Of a stretch of 39,140 nucleotides of DNA, positions 7,229 to 15,000 are shown one piece after another (within the stretch, counting starts at the first letter, position 1; the number at the start of each line of letters is the position of its first letter). The DNA is from a virus. The position numbers and the translations under genes are program-made. The stretch is from the IMG/VR virus record IMGVR_UViG_3300044800_000075, positions 1 to 39,140 of that record, one strand, 5' to 3'. The notes under the pieces are model-generated. The model did not search any database. It saw only the letters and a program-made list of their open reading frames with translations, and had not been told where the DNA came from.

Positions 7229-7371
7229 TAATCTGGAATTTTAAAACACCATTAACATTTTTGGCTTCATGCCTTTGGAATTTCTTTGAATATTTTAATA
7301 TTTCATGTGGTAATTTTGCACCTATATTGTTCGGATGGGCGATTGGATGTCGAAATAAAAAAATTAAATAA
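7225..7371 (+). CDS. 48-residue membrane-associated peptide
   Basis: The frame starts at the ATG overlapping the previous stop (7225-7228) and reads MIIWNFKTPLTFLASCLWNF, then CGNFAPILFGWAIGCRNKK. Two hydrophobic stretches separated by a polar loop and a basic end suggest a small membrane protein. Three consecutive ATGA-type overlaps (6903, 7040, 7225) make a translationally coupled trio. Function is unknown. Confidence 0.5.
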   Translation: MIIWNFKTPLTFLASCLWNFFEYFNISCGNFAPILFGWAIGCRNKKIK

Positions 7372-7388
7372 TTTAACAATAGAATACC

Positions 7389-8285
7389 ATGGAAACAACT
7401 GAACAATTTTATAAAACGATTTATATCCATTCTGAGGATGATTTGCCAAAAGAAAAGGGTAGATATGCAGTCGGGATAAAAGGAACTATCTTGAGAGATT
7501 TATACATAAAGGCAAATGATTTTAATCCTAATGAAGATATTACAAAGGTAAAATGTAACTATCTGGCAAGTTCTAAATATTGGTTAGAATCATTTGATTG
7601 GTACTTACTACCGTTTAATTTTGATAATTCAAAATCAAAAACTAAGGAGACTATTGCGGATGAGAAAGCACAGATATTAGAAAACTTTGCAAATAATTTA
7701 ATAAAGAATCAAAAAGATATTCCTTCAGACATTCAGAAAATCGTTAATAAATATTTCATGGATTTATGTGGTGAGCCAACCAATTCTTTTACTATTCCAC
7801 AGAATAAGTTATCTCACCAACCAGCAATGACGGATGAAGTTTGTCCTAATTGCAAAGAAACAATAAGGCCCTGTGCCTGTATGCGGAATACTTGTTTCAG
7901 ATGTGGTAAGCCTGTTGGAAATATAACTTTTACTGTTTGTGATGATTGTAAAGCTGAATCTTCCAAATCAAAAATGACGAAAATTGTTAAAGATGAAACA
8001 GGAAATGTATATACTCATATCTGCGAAAATTGTGGAATATTATTTTACGATACTAATCTTTGGTGTGATCCCAATGGAAAAATACTTTGTTCAAATTGTG
8101 CGAAGGATGTCAAACAAGCCAAATATGACATCAAGGCTGAAACACTGGAGAAGATAATAGCAAAACAAACGGAATTGATTATTAATCTTAAAACTGGTTT
8201 TGTTAATATAATAGGGGGGCAATTATCATGTCAGGAAATAACACGACTCGAAACCGAACTAAAATCTTTAAAAAAAAATAAATGA
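7389..8285 (+). CDS. multi-zinc-ribbon protein (298 aa)
   Basis: The first 120 residues are a soluble domain without recognised motif. The second half holds a run of paired cysteines: CPNC and a CAC (near 150-160), CFRC and CDDC (about 170-190), then CENC and CSNC (about 212-240), enough for about three zinc ribbons. The C-terminus is a lysine-rich helix. Such treble-clef or ribbon arrays usually bind nucleic acid or act as adaptors. It has the same orientation as the next, smaller zinc-binding gene. No enzyme motif is visible. Confidence 0.68.
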   Translation: METTEQFYKTIYIHSEDDLPKEKGRYAVGIKGTILRDLYIKANDFNPNEDITKVKCNYLASSKYWLESFDWYLLPFNFDNSKSKTKETIADEKAQILENFANNLIKNQKDIPSDIQKIVNKYFMDLCGEPTNSFTIPQNKLSHQPAMTDEVCPNCKETIRPCACMRNTCFRCGKPVGNITFTVCDDCKAESSKSKMTKIVKDETGNVYTHICENCGILFYDTNLWCDPNGKILCSNCAKDVKQAKYDIKAETLEKIIAKQTELIINLKTGFVNIIGGQLSCQEITRLETELKSLKKNK

Positions 8286-8326
8286 TATTGATTGCAATGA
8301 AATATTTACAAAAAAATAAATGATAT
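8272..8326 (+). repeat. 17-bp direct repeat around gene junction
   Basis: AAAAAAATAAATGATAT occurs exactly at 8272-8288 (the end of the 298-aa gene and its stop) and again at 8310-8326, where the second copy forms the leader and start of the next gene. It looks like a local duplication that copied a leader sequence. Confidence 0.8.
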
Positions 8327-8546
8327 GGAAAAGCTCACAAACTTCAAAACTTATTTATCTGGATGTACTTGGTGTAATGGGAAAGGTTACGTCAATAGTC
8401 CCTATCCAACAACAAGTTCCAAAATTGAACAATGTCCTGTCTGTCATGGTACTAAAACCATTATAGTGACCGAAGTAACTGAAGTCAATGAAATAGATGA
8501 ACACGGCATTCCTGGTAAGTCACTTGAAAATCCCCAAATCCATTGA
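8325..8546 (+). CDS. DnaJ-type cysteine-rich zinc protein (73 aa)
   Basis: The protein contains CTWCNGKG (residues 14-21) and CPVCHGT (37-43), which is one CxxCxGxG pair as in the DnaJ zinc-binding domain. The rest is short and polar (VTEVTEVNEIDEHG). Phages carry many such one-unit DnaJ-like ribbons of unknown role. It follows the larger zinc-ribbon gene and shares its direction. Confidence 0.65.
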   Translation: MEKLTNFKTYLSGCTWCNGKGYVNSPYPTTSSKIEQCPVCHGTKTIIVTEVTEVNEIDEHGIPGKSLENPQIH

Positions 8547-8550
8547 TAAT

Positions 8551-8658
8551 ATGAAATACTCAATTAAAGATAGGGTAAAAAAAGTTCCATTAAGGATAAA
8601 AATAATAGTTCGTTTACATATGATTTGGATTGATTTAAAACATTTGATAAATAAATAA
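8551..8658 (+). CDS. 35-residue basic peptide
   Basis: The frame is MKYSIKDRVKKVPLRIKIIV, continuing RLHMIWIDLKHLINK, amphipathic and strongly basic. It starts 4 nt after the previous stop, and the leader ends ATAAT. Length alone makes it uncertain. If made, it could be a membrane-active or nucleic-acid-binding peptide. Confidence 0.35.
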   Translation: MKYSIKDRVKKVPLRIKIIVRLHMIWIDLKHLINK

Positions 8659-8659
8659 T

Positions 8660-8734
8660 ATGAATATTTGCCAGAAGGAGATAGACTTTATTAAAGAGTG
8701 CCATAAAACCCATCGGTCTTTAGCTTGTAGGTAG
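8660..8734 (+). CDS. 24-residue peptide, doubtful
   Basis: An ATG one nucleotide after the previous stop opens a frame reading MNICQKEIDFIKECHKTHRS and ending ACR before TAG. Only the tight spacing supports it. It may be a leftover of a decayed gene. Confidence 0.2.
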   Translation: MNICQKEIDFIKECHKTHRSLACR

Positions 8735-8751
8735 TTCACAAGGATTGAACT

Positions 8752-8817
8752 ATGAAAACCTTCTTAATTCTACTATTAATTTGTCTGTTATGTACAAAAG
8801 ATAAAAACAATAAATAA
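8752..8817 (+). CDS. putative 21-residue micro-lipoprotein
   Basis: The frame reads MKTFLILLLICLLC and then TKDKNNK. A two-residue basic start region, an eleven-residue hydrophobic core and a Cys followed by a short charged tail match a lipoprotein signal whose mature part would be only 8 residues. Phage o-spanins such as Rz1 are also tiny lipoproteins, but they are proline-rich and lie next to an i-spanin, neither of which holds here. It is plausible but short. Confidence 0.35.
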   Translation: MKTFLILLLICLLCTKDKNNK

Positions 8818-8836
8818 AATATAAAGAGAGTATATA

Positions 8837-9979
8837 ATGAAAATAGAACGTTCTATAATTCCTATACCAATAGTTAATAAAGAGGGGTGGCGTGATGTAA
8901 TCATCGAAGAAGATTTTATAATCCCTGCTGAAGTACATGACCCCCAGGCATTTATAGAACGTGAAAAGATGATGCGTTATGTTAATACACATCCATTAAG
9001 GATTTATCACTATACTGTTGGAGATAATACATGGGAAGTGGATTGTAAACAGAATAGTCATTGGGTACACAAATGGATGGAAGCTAAGCAAGCTGATCAA
9101 CGGGATATAGACGTAGCAATGGGAATCAGTTCACAGTTACATTCTTTTTTTGGTAGAATAGGGGATCGAACGAAATATGCATATGGCAATAAGAATAGAG
9201 CTGGTGGGATATTAGAAAGTCATGCGGAAGACCTGTTGGATTTGTTCGGGCGGTTACACTCCATTGATGAAGTGCATAAGATGGTCGTGCAGGACTGGGG
9301 ATTGTCATTAAACCGTCAAACATTGGTGCATTGGTACAGTCGTAACCTGAAGGAAATAGACCGTCTGAGAGATCAGTATGCCAGTGATTTCAGTGATGTG
9401 GCACTGACCAAGAAGCGTGCCCGGCTGGACAAGCGTTCAGTAATGTTTTACACGTATTACAATAAGTGGATGAACGACCCACGTATTGAGTATGCACGGT
9501 TGATGCTTCAGATACTGGATCAGATTGAGAAGGAAGTAGAGGGTGAGAATATTAACATCAACGTCCAGGGTCAAATCAACGTGGATATGACCATCGAGGT
9601 GAATAAGTCATTGTATGAAGCCCAGAAACGGGTGCCAATGAATAATATGATACTGGCGATGGTAGCTGCTAAGCGTGGTATAGACCCTACACGGTTGATG
9701 GCACAGTTGACTACCAGTTATTACCGTAATATCACGGGGTTTGGTGTGTATGAGCCAGACAAGCAGTTGGTGCACCCGGTTGATCTGACCTATAACTGGA
9801 ATGAGATTGAACGTAAGCACCGGACGAAGGATAAGAGTGTAGTCGTTGAAGATGCTCAGATTGTTGAAAGCACTGGACGGTTGGAAGGTGATGCTGCTAT
9901 GAATACTATTAAAAACAAACTGTTGGAACTGTTGGAAAAGGATAAAACACAGAATGATAAACGTAAGAGTGGAAAATAA
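8837..9979 (+). CDS. DNA-binding phage protein, terminase small subunit-like (tentative)
   Basis: The 380-residue protein has a likely helix-turn-helix at about 128-172 (EDLLDLFGRLHSIDEVHKMV, WGLSLNRQTLVHWYSRN), followed by EIDRLRDQYASDF and LTKKRARLDKR. An HTH followed by EIxxLRxxY and a basic RLDKR stretch resembles small terminase or related packaging proteins in large phages. The second half is helical and ends in a lysine-rich tail. Against this reading, no large terminase gene follows; a carbohydrate gene cluster does instead. It could be another DNA-binding protein. Confidence 0.5.
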   Translation: MKIERSIIPIPIVNKEGWRDVIIEEDFIIPAEVHDPQAFIEREKMMRYVNTHPLRIYHYTVGDNTWEVDCKQNSHWVHKWMEAKQADQRDIDVAMGISSQLHSFFGRIGDRTKYAYGNKNRAGGILESHAEDLLDLFGRLHSIDEVHKMVVQDWGLSLNRQTLVHWYSRNLKEIDRLRDQYASDFSDVALTKKRARLDKRSVMFYTYYNKWMNDPRIEYARLMLQILDQIEKEVEGENININVQGQINVDMTIEVNKSLYEAQKRVPMNNMILAMVAAKRGIDPTRLMAQLTTSYYRNITGFGVYEPDKQLVHPVDLTYNWNEIERKHRTKDKSVVVEDAQIVESTGRLEGDAAMNTIKNKLLELLEKDKTQNDKRKSGK

Positions 9980-9990
9980 TTTGTATAATA
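9980..9990 (+). promoter_or_regulatory. family B promoter-like motif 2 (TTTGTATAATA)
   Basis: The 11-mer directly follows the stop of the terminase-small-like gene and ends 15 nt before the ATG at 10006. The intervening leader is A/T-rich and ends TTTGTT before the ATG. Confidence 0.55.
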
Positions 9991-10005
9991 TATAAAAAGT
10001 TTGTT

Positions 10006-10665
10006 ATGAAAAGAGAATTATTTGGGCTCACTGATGAGCATGGTAATAAAGTTAGTATTGTATTGGATGGTGCACCTATGGATAAAGATGGAAAAGCATA
10101 TTGGGATATAATACAGGTTAAAACATTAGCACCGGTTGAGAAAGAACCTAAATTTAAAGTTGGTGATTGGGTGATCAGAACTAGTGATGCATGTGGAATA
10201 CATTTTTTAGGGAAAGTTTTTAGGATAGTAGAAATAGGTGAATCTCCTGAAGGAGAACTTAGAGAAAATAATGAGGCTGGTGATTATGTAGGAACACATT
10301 GTATTTCTTCATGTCGTTTAGCTACCTTACAACAAATAGAAGATCATCTCAAAAAGATTTGTGATGAAAAGTATATTGGGAAGAAAGTTAGGAGTATGGT
10401 AACAAAAGATAATATTGGAATAATTAGAAAGTCTCCTTTTATAAGATATTATGGAGGGGCAGATGAATTATGGTATGAAACTGAATGTAGTTGTAATGTT
10501 TGTGTATATAGGAAAGGACAATTTGCTGAAATAATTGAGGACAAAAAGAAACTGCCAAAGACAAAAGAAGAACTAGAAAATGCAATAGTTACTTTTTTAG
10601 ATTTGAAACAGAAAATAGGAAGTGCTTATGCCTTTGAACGATTTCTCGAACAATATAAAGACTAA
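10006..10665 (+). CDS. hypothetical protein (219 aa)
   Basis: The N-terminal 45 residues form a strand-rich piece (FGLTDEHGNKVSIVLDGAP). Residues 47-110 contain KFKVGDWVIRTSD and GKVFRIVEIG, a small SH3-like barrel of the type seen in many phage hypothetical proteins. The C-terminus is helical (KTKEELENAIVTFLDLKQK). Several cysteines occur (CSCNVC). It is the last gene before the glycan operon and has its own family B motif. Role unknown. Confidence 0.6.
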   Translation: MKRELFGLTDEHGNKVSIVLDGAPMDKDGKAYWDIIQVKTLAPVEKEPKFKVGDWVIRTSDACGIHFLGKVFRIVEIGESPEGELRENNEAGDYVGTHCISSCRLATLQQIEDHLKKICDEKYIGKKVRSMVTKDNIGIIRKSPFIRYYGGADELWYETECSCNVCVYRKGQFAEIIEDKKKLPKTKEELENAIVTFLDLKQKIGSAYAFERFLEQYKD

Positions 10666-10676
10666 CCTCAAAAAAC

Positions 10677-10705
10677 TTATTTTTAACTTAAATTAATTAT
10701 TTTTA
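10677..10705 (+). promoter_or_regulatory. family A promoter-like element 2, before the glycan operon
   Basis: TTATTTTTAACTTAAA starts the upstream block at 10677 and TATTTTTA lies at 10698-10705, exactly 21 nt apart (start to start). It is placed directly before the first gene of the glycosyltransferase operon, so it is the natural candidate promoter. Confidence 0.5.
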
Positions 10706-10706
10706 T

Positions 10707-10725
10707 ATCACTAAATCGTAGTGAT
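10707..10725 (+). promoter_or_regulatory. hairpin over the start of the glycan operon
   Basis: ATCACT (10707-10712) and AGTGAT (10720-10725) form a perfect 6-bp stem with a 7-nt loop. The right arm covers the GTG at 10721 and the first bases of the ATG at 10724, so it could hide the start codon in RNA or act as an operator in DNA. Confidence 0.45.
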
Positions 10726-11350
10726 GATAATCAAAGGATTCTGGCACATATATTGCATTTCACATTGGTACACTATAATCACAGATCAGTTGCGTATTAT
10801 GCTGGACAGTGGGTTGTATGATGCCGTAGAGGAGATTAACATTGGTTGCATTGGTGACGAGCAGCAATGTGCATTACTGGACAAACTTTTTATTAATCAG
10901 TACTCGAAGCTTAAAGTCCAGTACACTTCTACTAATCCCCTGGATTATGAATATCGTACACTTAAACTTATTGAAGCAGACAACAGTGAATACACAGGTT
11001 TTTACTTTCATACCAAAGCAGTCACTCAACCTGCTAATACTATTCAGAACCACTGGCGGGCATGGTTGAACGAAAGTGTGTTGAACGACTGGTATCATCA
11101 CTTTCACAACATAGAGATTGGTTTCGATGTATCATCAGTCAATCATTGCACTCCACCGTTGCACCCGGAACACTTCTCAGGGAACTTCTGGTGGTTCAAT
11201 CGTAAGTATATTAATAAACTTCCGGCTATTGACTCACTGAACTGGACAAATCGTTACAATGCAGAACAATGGATATGTAAAGGTCATGGACGGTTTTATG
11301 CTAATGAGTTTAAAGAACCTGGTCGTGACGTATTTTTAATGAAACACTGA
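10724..11350 (+). CDS. putative glycosyltransferase, first gene of the glycan operon
   Basis: I choose the ATG at 10724 (208 residues); a GTG one codon earlier is also possible. The features are YTGFYFHTKAVTQPANTIQN, HWRAWLNESVLNDWYHHF, then HFSGNFWWFNRKYINKLP. The FHTKG-type motif and the SGNFWW stretch recur in bacterial proteins of polysaccharide loci, where they accompany sugar transferases. No classic DxD is clear, so the enzyme class is uncertain. The next gene follows after one nucleotide. Confidence 0.6.
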   Translation: MIIKGFWHIYCISHWYTIITDQLRIMLDSGLYDAVEEINIGCIGDEQQCALLDKLFINQYSKLKVQYTSTNPLDYEYRTLKLIEADNSEYTGFYFHTKAVTQPANTIQNHWRAWLNESVLNDWYHHFHNIEIGFDVSSVNHCTPPLHPEHFSGNFWWFNRKYINKLPAIDSLNWTNRYNAEQWICKGHGRFYANEFKEPGRDVFLMKH

Positions 11351-11351
11351 T

Positions 11352-12092
11352 ATGTATGATATTTTAATTTTAGTTACTGAAAAGGATTTTGTTAAACTCG
11401 AGTATTGTGTTGATGCTATCAGAAGGAATCTTGAGGGATTCAACAAGATTTACTGTGTATCTGATACGCCTGTTATAGATGTGATTCTGGGGCTTGAATA
11501 TTTCTTAGACAGGGATGTTGTTAATTTTAATTTTGCCAGCCTTACGGGTGATCCCGGGCAACATAAAGGTTGGTATCGTCAGCAATTCATTAAGTTATTT
11601 CAGAATGTAACTTCAGATGATTACTTGGTAGTTGATTCTGATGTCATTATAAACAGGAAACTAGTTGTAGAAGAAAGCAATAAGCCCTGTTTTCTATTAG
11701 GTAATGATCAGTGTCATGGATATTATTTTGATCTGATGAAGAAGGTGTTTGATCTAGACAAGGTGTACCCACATTCATTTATTTGTGAGGTGATGTATAT
11801 GAAGCGAGCTATTGTTCAGGAGATGCTTCATACATATAGTGTTGACAAGTATAGTTTTTTTGACAAGGTTGTGGGGGAGTTGAATGCTAGGAATTATTCA
11901 CCTGCCTTTTCTGAATATGAGTTTTATGGGAACTTTGTAACAAAGTATTTTCCTGGTTCTTATATGTATAAGCATGTTGTATCATGTTTTGGTGCAAAGT
12001 TTGAGCTTTGGAAGGAGTCTGATATTATTGAATATCTCAATTCACTCAAAAATTCTGAGTATGATTTAATAACACTACACTCATGGATTTAG
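11352..12092 (+). CDS. glycosyltransferase, DUF6492-type (GT-A fold)
   Basis: The 246-residue protein has an N-terminal nucleotide-sugar-type strand (ILILVTEKDFVKLEYCVDAI), GWYRQQFIKLF (73-83) and a DxD-type metal site in YLVVDSDVI (DSD at 95-97). The GWxxQQ-K and VVDSDV pair is characteristic of DUF6492 transferases of capsule and LPS loci. It overlaps the next gene by 10 nt. Sugar donor and acceptor cannot be read from sequence. Confidence 0.78.
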   Translation: MYDILILVTEKDFVKLEYCVDAIRRNLEGFNKIYCVSDTPVIDVILGLEYFLDRDVVNFNFASLTGDPGQHKGWYRQQFIKLFQNVTSDDYLVVDSDVIINRKLVVEESNKPCFLLGNDQCHGYYFDLMKKVFDLDKVYPHSFICEVMYMKRAIVQEMLHTYSVDKYSFFDKVVGELNARNYSPAFSEYEFYGNFVTKYFPGSYMYKHVVSCFGAKFELWKESDIIEYLNSLKNSEYDLITLHSWI

Positions 12093-12970
12093 TAATGTTT
12101 CATAGTGGAGGGACTTTGCCAGCGTTTCTGGAATGTAATTTTAAACAGATTCGTCTATTTAATCCTGATATTAATGTGTTTTTCTTAACAGATAGTGGTT
12201 TGATGAATGATCCCCTGTTTGAGAAGTATGAAGTAAAAGCATTGAACAAAGATAATTATTATTCTGATAAAATCCGTCAATTTGAATTCGTGTTTACATA
12301 TGATAGAAATGACTTGTGGTTCTTAGCAGCAGTAAGATTGTTTTATATAGAAAACTTTTTAAAGAGTCAGGGATTAACGGATGTATATCATTTTGAGAAT
12401 GATGTGTTGTTATATTATGATTTGAGTGAACATCATAGTAAGTTTCAACGTTTGTATCAGAACATAGCAATCACGCCCGGCGGCCCTGATAAGTCAATGA
12501 CTGGCTTCATGTTTATCCGGTATAGTGAATCACTGGCTAGGATGACCCAGTTTTTTATTAGTGTTTTACACATCTATGGAATGCAGGGGATAATAGATGC
12601 TTATCATATGGATATGCTTAATGAGATGACGTTGATGAAGGCTTACCATCTGGATTTTGGAGATAAATATATAACCGATCTACCTATCTTACCTTTTGGG
12701 GAGCATTCAGAGAATTATTCAGAGTTTCATTCTGTGTTTGATCCAGCTAGCTGGGGTCAGTTCGTGGGTGGCACCCAGACGTGGGGGCCAGGTGCTACAC
12801 CACCAGATCATTACATTGGACAGTTGCTGATGGCACATCCTGAATATACAGTCACTTGGTACAGAGATGAGCAAGGAAGAAATATTCCATATTTTAAGTA
12901 TGATGATGTTGAAGTAAAGATAAATAACTTACATATTCATTCAAAGAATTTACATTTATATATCAGTTAA
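12083..12970 (+). CDS. putative glycosyltransferase (GT-A-like)
   Basis: The 295-residue protein has an N-terminal Rossmann-like strand (MDLVMFHSGGTLPAFLECNF), a PDINVFFLTDSG stretch and an acidic metal-site-like motif in VYHFENDVLLYYD (E105, D107), in the usual place for a DxD in a nucleotide-diphospho-sugar transferase. A glycine/tryptophan-rich segment (ASWGQFVGGTQTWGPGATPP) may form the acceptor site. It is flanked by transferases and overlaps both neighbours. The exact family is not certain. Confidence 0.68.
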   Translation: MDLVMFHSGGTLPAFLECNFKQIRLFNPDINVFFLTDSGLMNDPLFEKYEVKALNKDNYYSDKIRQFEFVFTYDRNDLWFLAAVRLFYIENFLKSQGLTDVYHFENDVLLYYDLSEHHSKFQRLYQNIAITPGGPDKSMTGFMFIRYSESLARMTQFFISVLHIYGMQGIIDAYHMDMLNEMTLMKAYHLDFGDKYITDLPILPFGEHSENYSEFHSVFDPASWGQFVGGTQTWGPGATPPDHYIGQLLMAHPEYTVTWYRDEQGRNIPYFKYDDVEVKINNLHIHSKNLHLYIS

Positions 12971-13560
12971 TGATAGATTTTAACATCATATCATTTGGGG
13001 AAATGTTACCATATGAACGGTATAAACTTTATACATGGGTTGTTGACATCAATCCAAAAAGCATATTGGAAGTTGGTTGTGGGGAAGGTGGTGCAACATA
13101 CTGCATGGCGGAAGCTATTATGAAATTGAACTCTGAAGCAATGATACATGCTTGTGATCCCCGGCAGATGTTGGATGGGAAATTTTTTAAAACATATCCA
13201 TTTGTTAATTATTATCAGATGGAGTCCCATGAATTCATACAACATATTATTAAGGAAAAAATAAGTGTTGATTTCATACTGTTTGATGGTCCAGAGGAGC
13301 TTGATGTAGCCCTGGAAGATATTATGGTGCTAGAACAATATATTAAAGCAGGGACGTTCTTTTGTATGCATGATTGGGAATTACTCAGGCGAGGTTATGA
13401 CGGGGGAATGTCTACTAAAGCTCAAAAGATACGTCCATACATAGAGCAATCTGAACGATGGGTGAAGAAAGAAGTGTTGAGTGGGGTGCACAAAAACAGC
13501 ACAATTAATGATGAATGTTTTGATTCTGTTGGTTTATGTTTATATGAATTTATAAAATGA
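12970..13560 (+). CDS. class I SAM-dependent methyltransferase
   Basis: Motif I is SILEVGCGEGGA (31-42), which binds S-adenosylmethionine; DFILFDGPEEL later in the sequence marks the motif IV strand, and FFCMHDWELL follows as in methyltransferases acting on sugars (Methyltransf_24-like). It starts at a TAATG overlap with the previous stop. In a glycan operon the likely job is O-methylation of a sugar, though amino-acid or lipid substrates cannot be excluded. Confidence 0.8.
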   Translation: MIDFNIISFGEMLPYERYKLYTWVVDINPKSILEVGCGEGGATYCMAEAIMKLNSEAMIHACDPRQMLDGKFFKTYPFVNYYQMESHEFIQHIIKEKISVDFILFDGPEELDVALEDIMVLEQYIKAGTFFCMHDWELLRRGYDGGMSTKAQKIRPYIEQSERWVKKEVLSGVHKNSTINDECFDSVGLCLYEFIK

Positions 13561-14357
13561 CAGATTTTATACAGGGTGAACGGTTCATTGGATTAGCCAA
13601 CAATATGGATATCTTTTATCGTCATACACATGATGTGAATATGTTTTTTAAAAACCAACGGGTATTTAATGATTTTATACTGATCAGTCACAATAGTGAT
13701 GGGTGTGTGACTGACAATTTAGAGAACCCTGATAGTGCAGATTCTAGATTAATACCTAGTAATCTCGTTCATTGGTATGCTCAGAATGTTAACGTGGTTA
13801 ATGATAGGATAGAGTCTATTCCTATTGGCTTAGAAAACTCTCAGTGGTTCCCTGAAGTGCAGAAGCGACAGAAGATGATAACGAAACTCACTCAACTACG
13901 CAACATTAAAAATTTAGTATATGTTAATCATAACATAGGAACTAACATGGGGGAACGGTTGGTGGCTTATCAATTGTTAGAGGGCAAGCCATGGGCAACT
14001 ATAGGTAGGGGTGCTAATGGTTGTGGGTTTGATGAGTATCTTGATAACATATACCATCATCAGTTTGTTGTATGTCCAGATGGTCATGGTATTGACACAC
14101 ATCGGGTGTGGGAGACTCTGTATATGGGGTCTATACCTGTTCAGCGTCGTGGAATTAATAATCAGTTTTACAAGGATCTGCCTATTTGTTTTGTGAATAG
14201 TTGGGAAGAAGTGACTGAGGACTTTTTAAATGTTGAATACAAACGTATTTCAGAACAGTTATGGAATTTAGAGAAGTTAAATTTTAGTTATTGGAGCAAT
14301 AAAATATTAAATTATGATAAATCTAAAGTTATTAATTTGGGTGACCAGTGTTTGTAA
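13557..14357 (+). CDS. exostosin/GT47-like glycosyltransferase
   Basis: The C-terminal half has the hallmark FVVCPDGHGIDTHRVWETLY followed by MGSIPV (residues 170-195), the nucleotide-sugar site of exostosin-like transferases (CPxGxGxDTxRxWEALxxGxIPV). The N-terminal half is a second Rossmann-like domain (SNLVHWYAQNV...IESIPIGLEN), as expected for a GT-B enzyme. It starts in a 4-nt ATGA overlap and its end overlaps the radical SAM gene by 44 nt. Confidence 0.8.
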   Translation: MTDFIQGERFIGLANNMDIFYRHTHDVNMFFKNQRVFNDFILISHNSDGCVTDNLENPDSADSRLIPSNLVHWYAQNVNVVNDRIESIPIGLENSQWFPEVQKRQKMITKLTQLRNIKNLVYVNHNIGTNMGERLVAYQLLEGKPWATIGRGANGCGFDEYLDNIYHHQFVVCPDGHGIDTHRVWETLYMGSIPVQRRGINNQFYKDLPICFVNSWEEVTEDFLNVEYKRISEQLWNLEKLNFSYWSNKILNYDKSKVINLGDQCL

Positions 14358-14994
14358 TCTGACTTGTCCACTTTGTAACCAGAGTTATTCTATGACTCTC
14401 AACCCTGATTATCAAATGGGAATGGATGAATTAAAGAATATTATTAGTTCTTGTAAACGTCGTGGAATTCATTTTAGTATTATTGAATTAATAGGTGGGG
14501 AACCTACTTTATGGGTTAATCTCCAGGAAGGCGTTGAAGCATTAAAGGAAATTACAGATGATTTGTTCTTTGTAACGAATGGAAACAACCCTGAGTTGGT
14601 TATGAGTTTAGGATTGAAGCATTGGATTGTTTCAACAAGTCAGGCTTCTCCTGAACAGGTTAAAAAGTATGAATGTTGTAGTTCACAGTTCTTACGTAAT
14701 GATCATCACCATAAAAAAGTGCCAACAGTGCCAGTTCCTAATTCATTACCGGCTGATTGTGTAGTAGATAGGGATCCTTTCAATCCTGTTCAATTAGAAA
14801 ATGGAATGGCTTATTTGAAAGGAAATGTTTATTATTGTAACCTTGGTTTTGCTTTGAGTGACAGGGTGCCGTTGACAAGTGATATGATTTGTAACTTCGA
14901 AGATGATTTTGTAACGAAATTTTCAAACAAGAAATTTGATAAAAAAATATGTCAGTATTGTTTATGCAATGGTAATGTTTGGCGTGCAATATAA
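14314..14994 (+). CDS. radical SAM protein in the glycan operon
   Basis: The canonical cluster motif CNLTCPLC (C14, C18, C21) binds the [4Fe-4S] cluster and GGEPTL (61-66) is the SAM-binding motif. Extra cysteines in the C-terminal third (YYCNLGF, ICNFED, KKICQYCLCNG) could hold an auxiliary cluster as in SPASM or twitch proteins. At 226 residues it is short for this class but covers the partial barrel. The start codon at 14314 lies inside the previous gene (44-nt overlap), which suggests coupled translation. Its substrate may be a sugar, a peptide or a virion protein; this is open. Confidence 0.85.
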   Translation: MINLKLLIWVTSVCNLTCPLCNQSYSMTLNPDYQMGMDELKNIISSCKRRGIHFSIIELIGGEPTLWVNLQEGVEALKEITDDLFFVTNGNNPELVMSLGLKHWIVSTSQASPEQVKKYECCSSQFLRNDHHHKKVPTVPVPNSLPADCVVDRDPFNPVQLENGMAYLKGNVYYCNLGFALSDRVPLTSDMICNFEDDFVTKFSNKKFDKKICQYCLCNGNVWRAI

Positions 14995-15000
14995 TGATTT

